NCBI GenBank assembly: GCA_030655675.1
Contig: JAUSPM010000057.1
Location: 1-6,440, forward strand
DNA from: Methanosarcinaceae archaeon
Lineage (GTDB): Archaea; Halobacteriota; Methanosarcinia; Methanosarcinales; Methanosarcinaceae
Length of the DNA stretch: 6,440 nt
Direction of reading: 5' to 3'
Of the stretch, positions 6,331 through 6,440 are shown in pieces. The notes below the pieces were generated by a model that saw only the letters and a program-made list of their open reading frames with translations, did not search any database and was not told where the DNA came from. Each line of letters starts with the position of its first letter. The first letter of the stretch is position 1. The translations under genes and the position numbers were made by a program.

Positions 6331-6351
6331 TATATGTTTATAAAACATATA
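6331..6351. repeat. Perfect 9-base inverted repeat with 3-base loop
   Basis: TATATGTTT (6331-6339) and AAACATATA (6343-6351) flank ATA. It starts 3 bases after the neighbouring hairpin, so the two would stack as tandem stems. It could also hold TATA boxes on both strands for a divergent promoter. Confidence 0.6.
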
Positions 6352-6353
6352 CT

Positions 6354-6392
6354 ATTAAAAATTGTGGAATGCACTAGAAGCAATTAAAAATT
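6354..6392. repeat. Short direct repeat
   Basis: ATTAAAAATT occurs at 6354-6363 and again at 6383-6392, 29 bases apart. The sequence is simple and AT-rich, so chance is a fair explanation. Confidence 0.35.
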
Positions 6393-6415
6393 CGATGTGT
6401 ATATAGGGTAACGCT

Positions 6416-6425
6416 GCGCATGCGC
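6416..6425. repeat. 10-base perfect palindrome at the right edge
   Basis: GCGCATGCGC is self-complementary and is another GC island in AT-rich DNA. Its role is unknown; it lies 15 bases from the window end, so its context is cut off. Confidence 0.5.
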
Positions 6426-6440
6426 GGATTGTAGTATCGT

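Larger units (their letters stand above)
5969..6440. other. 472-base gene-free region rich in palindromes
   Basis: No reading frame here is long or has a ribosome binding site; the longest ATG frame I found by eye has 29 codons (6194-6283). The stretch is AT-rich but broken by GC-rich structured islands: a possible small RNA (6084-6148), a 14-base palindrome (6229-6242), two adjacent hairpins (6295-6351) and a 10-base palindrome (6416-6425). A further stem TGGGAC/GTTCCA (6061-6066 and 6072-6077) lies between the HdrD-like gene and the small RNA. It may be a regulatory region or repeat-bearing spacer leading to a gene beyond the right edge. Confidence 0.7.

Noticed and set aside
6295..6392. 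CRISPR array
   Set aside because: The repeats are too short, differ from one another and lack regular spacers.

Overview
The window looks like part of an archaeal chromosome, most likely a methanogen- or ANME-like member of the Methanosarcinales or a relative. The clues are an HdrD-type iron-sulfur protein with two complete CCG (cysteine-rich) domains, TATA-like (BoxA) elements upstream of genes, oligo-T stretches at likely transcript ends, many N-glycosylation sequons in an exported domain, and moderately AT-rich intergenic DNA. This assignment is an inference from gene content; no rRNA or other marker gene is present.

Layout, left to right. The first 103 bases hold the last 33 codons of a plus-strand gene cut by the window edge. 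It converges on a minus-strand rsmB/sun-type RNA m5C methyltransferase gene (274-1638). Next come a minus-strand ABC-2 type permease (1704-3614) and its ATPase (3605-4537), which overlap and form an export operon with the ATPase first. A 261-base intergenic region (4538-4798) carries the operon promoter and a striking 53-base hairpin. A minus-strand gene for an HdrD/GlpC-like protein with two ferredoxin-type clusters and two CCG domains follows (4799-5968). The last 472 bases contain no convincing protein gene but are full of structured DNA: a possible small RNA gene with its own TATA box and oligo-T end, a 14-base GC palindrome, two back-to-back hairpins and a further palindrome at the right edge.

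How the genes work together. The ATPase and permease form one transporter; the permease has a large, coiled-coil-rich, glycosylation-site-rich outer domain, and its cargo is unknown. The methyltransferase is a housekeeping RNA-modification gene and may be read from its own promoter or by readthrough from the transporter operon. The HdrD-like protein is probably a cytoplasmic or membrane-associated electron carrier or disulfide reductase subunit, but no partner (HdrE, flavoprotein, dehydrogenase) lies in the window.

No CRISPR array, insertion sequence, tRNA or rRNA was found. The most interesting parts are the possible small RNA at about 6084-6148, the 53-base hairpin at 4708-4760, and the permease start site, where a strong ribosome binding site fits a TTG codon better than the upstream ATG.
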